Positions 5,146 to 6,519 of a stretch of 6,519 nucleotides of DNA are shown piece by piece. Under the pieces are notes generated by a model. It searched no databases. It worked only from the letters and a program-made list of their open reading frames with translations, and was not told where the DNA came from. Both the position numbers and the translations under genes were made by a program. Location of the stretch: NCBI GenBank assembly GCA_003023165.1, contig PXSD01000038.1, forward strand, positions 1-6,519. Direction: 5' to 3'. The stretch is from Halobacteriales archaeon QS_9_67_15 (GTDB lineage Archaea > Halobacteriota > Halobacteria > Halobacteriales > Haloarculaceae). Each line of letters opens with the position of its first letter. Positions within the stretch are counted from its first letter, which is position 1.

Positions 5146-5310
5146 TACCAACTTTCTCGGGGCACGACGGTTCGTTCGAGTCCGATAGCGCTGCCCGTCT
5201 CGTCGGGCGCTGTGGTCGCGGCTCGCCACGTCTTCGAACCCGGCCCGCTCGTGCCGTGAGCGTTCGACCGACACCGACTCGCTCGTCAGCGGCCGAATCG
5301 CGGTGAGTCG
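5096..5310 (+). promoter_or_regulatory. Structured leader region before ileS
   Basis: Several stems can be drawn: GGCAC-GTC-GTGCC (5096-5108), CGCCCC-GTCA-GGGGCG (5127-5142), AGCG/CCCG with CGGG/CGCT (5187-5211), a broken long stem (GGTCG at 5214-5218 with CGACC at 5265-5269, GCTC at 5221-5224 with GAGC at 5258-5261, CACG at 5227-5230 with CGTG at 5250-5253), and CGACTC (5275-5280) with GAGTCG (5305-5310). Two alternatives exclude the first two: GTGCCC (5104-5109) with GGGCAC (5160-5165), or GCCCC (5128-5132) with GGGGC (5159-5163). The conserved T-box sequence of bacterial ileS leaders is absent. Confidence 0.3.
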
Positions 5311-5354
5311 TCCCGTATCGCACGCAAACTCCCACGACGAGACACATCTGCACG

Positions 5355-6519
5355 ATGCCAGACCGATTACCGGACCACTACGACCCGAACGCAGTCGAAC
5401 AGACAGTCAAAGACCACTGGACCGACGCCGACGCCTTCCCGGGCGTCGATGCTCCCGAGGAGACGAACCACGCCTACGAGTACGCGAAAGACCGATCGAG
5501 AGAGCGCGACGGCGAGGAGCTGTACTTCCTCGACGGCCCGCCGTTCACGAGCGGACGGATGCACGTCGGCAACGCCTGGGGGAAGGTCCTCAAGGACGCG
5601 CTCCTGCGCTACCACCGAATGCAGGGGCGAGCGGTCCGAGCACGACCGGGCTACGACACGCACGGCCTTCCCGTGGAGGTGAGCGTCGAGCAGGGTCACG
5701 AGTTCGAGATGAAACAGGCGGTCGAGGACTACGGCGTCGACCGCTTCGTCGACGAGTGTCGGACGTTCGTCAACGACCAGCGCGCAGTGATGGACGACGA
5801 GTTTCGCGATCTCGCCGTCTGGATGGACTGGGACGACGTCTACCGGACGATGGACCCGGAGTACGTCGACACCGTCTGGGACGCCTTCGCCGCCCTCTAC
5901 GACCGCGGCCTCGTCGAACGCGGCGACCAGGTCGTCAACACCTGCCCGCGCTGTGAGACCGCGGTCTCCGACTCCCGACTGGAGTACGAAGCCCGGACCG
6001 TCGAGGCGGTGTACGTCGGTTTCGACCTGGCGGACCACGAGGGCGAGCGAAGCGAACCCTCGGAACGAGCGAGCGGCACAGCCGCGAGTAGCCCCGGCAC
6101 GCTCGTCGCGTGGACGACGACGCCCTGGACCGTCGTCGGGAACCAGTTCATCGCGGTCGACGCGGCCGGCGAGTACGCCGCGGTCGAGGTCGACGGCGAC
6201 GCCGTCGGGACCGACGGGCCGCTCTACGTCGCCGCCGAGCGCGTTCCCGCCGTGCTGGCCGCGTTGGGCGTCTCCAAAGACGACTACGCGGTCCGCGAGA
6301 CGGTCCGGGGGAGCGACCTCGTCGGGCTGACCTACGTCCATCCGCTCGCCGACGAACTCCCGGACCACCCGACTCCCCACGGCGCAGTCGCCCACGCCGA
6401 CTACGTCGAGACAGACGGCGACGGGACCGGCCTCGTCCACTCCGCGCCGGGGTTCGGCTACGAAGACAGCGTGGCGCTGAACGCTACGGAGAGCCGAACG
6501 GGGAGTGAAACGACCCGTG
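5355..6519 (+). CDS. ileS: Isoleucyl-tRNA synthetase, 5' part (runs off the window)
   Basis: IleRS is a cytoplasmic class I synthetase that charges tRNA-Ile and edits misactivated valine. The 388 codons present cover the first part of a protein usually near 1,000 residues or more. The ATP-binding motif is DGPPFTSGRMHVGNAWGK (60-77), with HVGN in place of HIGH. PGYDTHGLPVE (98-108) and VWMDWDDVYRTMDPEY (155-170) are IleRS hallmarks. CPRC (197-200) is the first zinc knuckle. The editing domain shows AWTTTPWT (252-259) and GTGLVHSAPGFGYED (357-371), keeping the catalytic His362 and Asp371. KMSKS lies beyond the window. A 17-residue insertion occupies 231-247. The last 17 codons do not look like IleRS, although other frames there do, implying frameshifts. 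ATG 5355 gives the normal N-terminus (HYDPNAVE). The sequence differs clearly from the haloarchaeal IleRS I remember, so it may be a second copy. Confidence 0.88.
   Translation, partial: MPDRLPDHYDPNAVEQTVKDHWTDADAFPGVDAPEETNHAYEYAKDRSRERDGEELYFLDGPPFTSGRMHVGNAWGKVLKDALLRYHRMQGRAVRARPGYDTHGLPVEVSVEQGHEFEMKQAVEDYGVDRFVDECRTFVNDQRAVMDDEFRDLAVWMDWDDVYRTMDPEYVDTVWDAFAALYDRGLVERGDQVVNTCPRCETAVSDSRLEYEARTVEAVYVGFDLADHEGERSEPSERASGTAASSPGTLVAWTTTPWTVVGNQFIAVDAAGEYAAVEVDGDAVGTDGPLYVAAERVPAVLAALGVSKDDYAVRETVRGSDLVGLTYVHPLADELPDHPTPHGAVAHADYVETDGDGTGLVHSAPGFGYEDSVALNATESRTGSETTR
6039..6095 (+). repeat. Palindromic in-frame insertion inside ileS
   Basis: Residues 231-247 (ERSEPSERASGTAASSP), encoded by 6045-6095, interrupt the junction between the zinc knuckle region and the editing domain, between HEG and GTLVAWTTTPWT. 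The DNA is built of dyads: GAGGG (6039-6043) with CCCTC (6057-6061), and GCGGC-ACA-GCCGC (6073-6085). GGAACGAGCG (6062-6071) is the reverse complement of a word in the palindrome cluster after proS (1863-1872). The length is a multiple of three, so the frame survives. Confidence 0.5.

Noticed and set aside
5166..5190. tRNA-like T-loop (GGTTCGTTCGAGTCC)
   Set aside because: The bases flanking TTCGAGT do not pair as a T-stem, and no acceptor or anticodon arms could be built around it.
5089..5354. Bacterial-type T-box riboswitch upstream of ileS
   Set aside because: The conserved T-box sequence is absent and T-boxes are not known in archaea. A leader peptide is the only form of control that the sequence suggests.
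5367..6440. Minus-strand frame of 357 codons opposite ileS
   Set aside because: It is antisense to clear IleRS motifs, with a Val/Arg-rich shadow composition.

Overview
The window is from a haloarchaeon (class Halobacteria). The DNA is GC-rich and every convincing protein is strongly acidic. The aminoacyl-tRNA synthetases are of archaeal type, one product carries a twin-arginine lipoprotein signal, and the promoters look like archaeal TATA boxes placed 25-30 bases before start codons (leaderless transcripts). A placement near Haloarcula-like genera is only an impression from the ProS sequence.

Layout, left to right. Positions 1-272 are a relatively AT-rich control region with palindromes and a TATA box for proS (273-1727, +), a complete prolyl-tRNA synthetase. 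A 217-base convergent spacer follows, packed with four GC-rich hairpins and T-runs on both strands. On its far side an unrecognised 108-residue protein gene ends (1945-2271, -). A 76-base divergent promoter region separates that gene from a large TAT lipoprotein (2348-3694, +) made of two tandem ferritin-like domains, each with a full set of di-iron ligands.

Next is a spacer with five direct copies of GTCGGTC, then a small winged-helix regulator (3887-4177, +). It is linked to a three-helix membrane protein (4227-4532, +) through an 18-codon mini-ORF joined by ATGA overlaps at both ends. About 560 bases without an intact gene follow, holding the likely remains of a broken gene (about 4762-4997). 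A good TATA box then precedes an 18-codon micro-ORF (5089-5145) with adjacent Ile-Ile codons and GC hairpins. Downstream is the 5' part of an ileS-type isoleucyl-tRNA synthetase gene (5355 to the window end), which carries a palindromic in-frame insertion and apparent frameshifts in its last 40 bases.

The two synthetases are housekeeping translation genes. The ferritin-like lipoprotein probably works outside the cytoplasmic membrane on metal or oxidative chemistry. The regulator and membrane protein probably form one unit. The most unusual candidates for a new system are the possible Ile-codon leader upstream of ileS, the ATGA-chained mini-ORF, and the palindromic element inside ileS. All three are inferences from sequence and untested.
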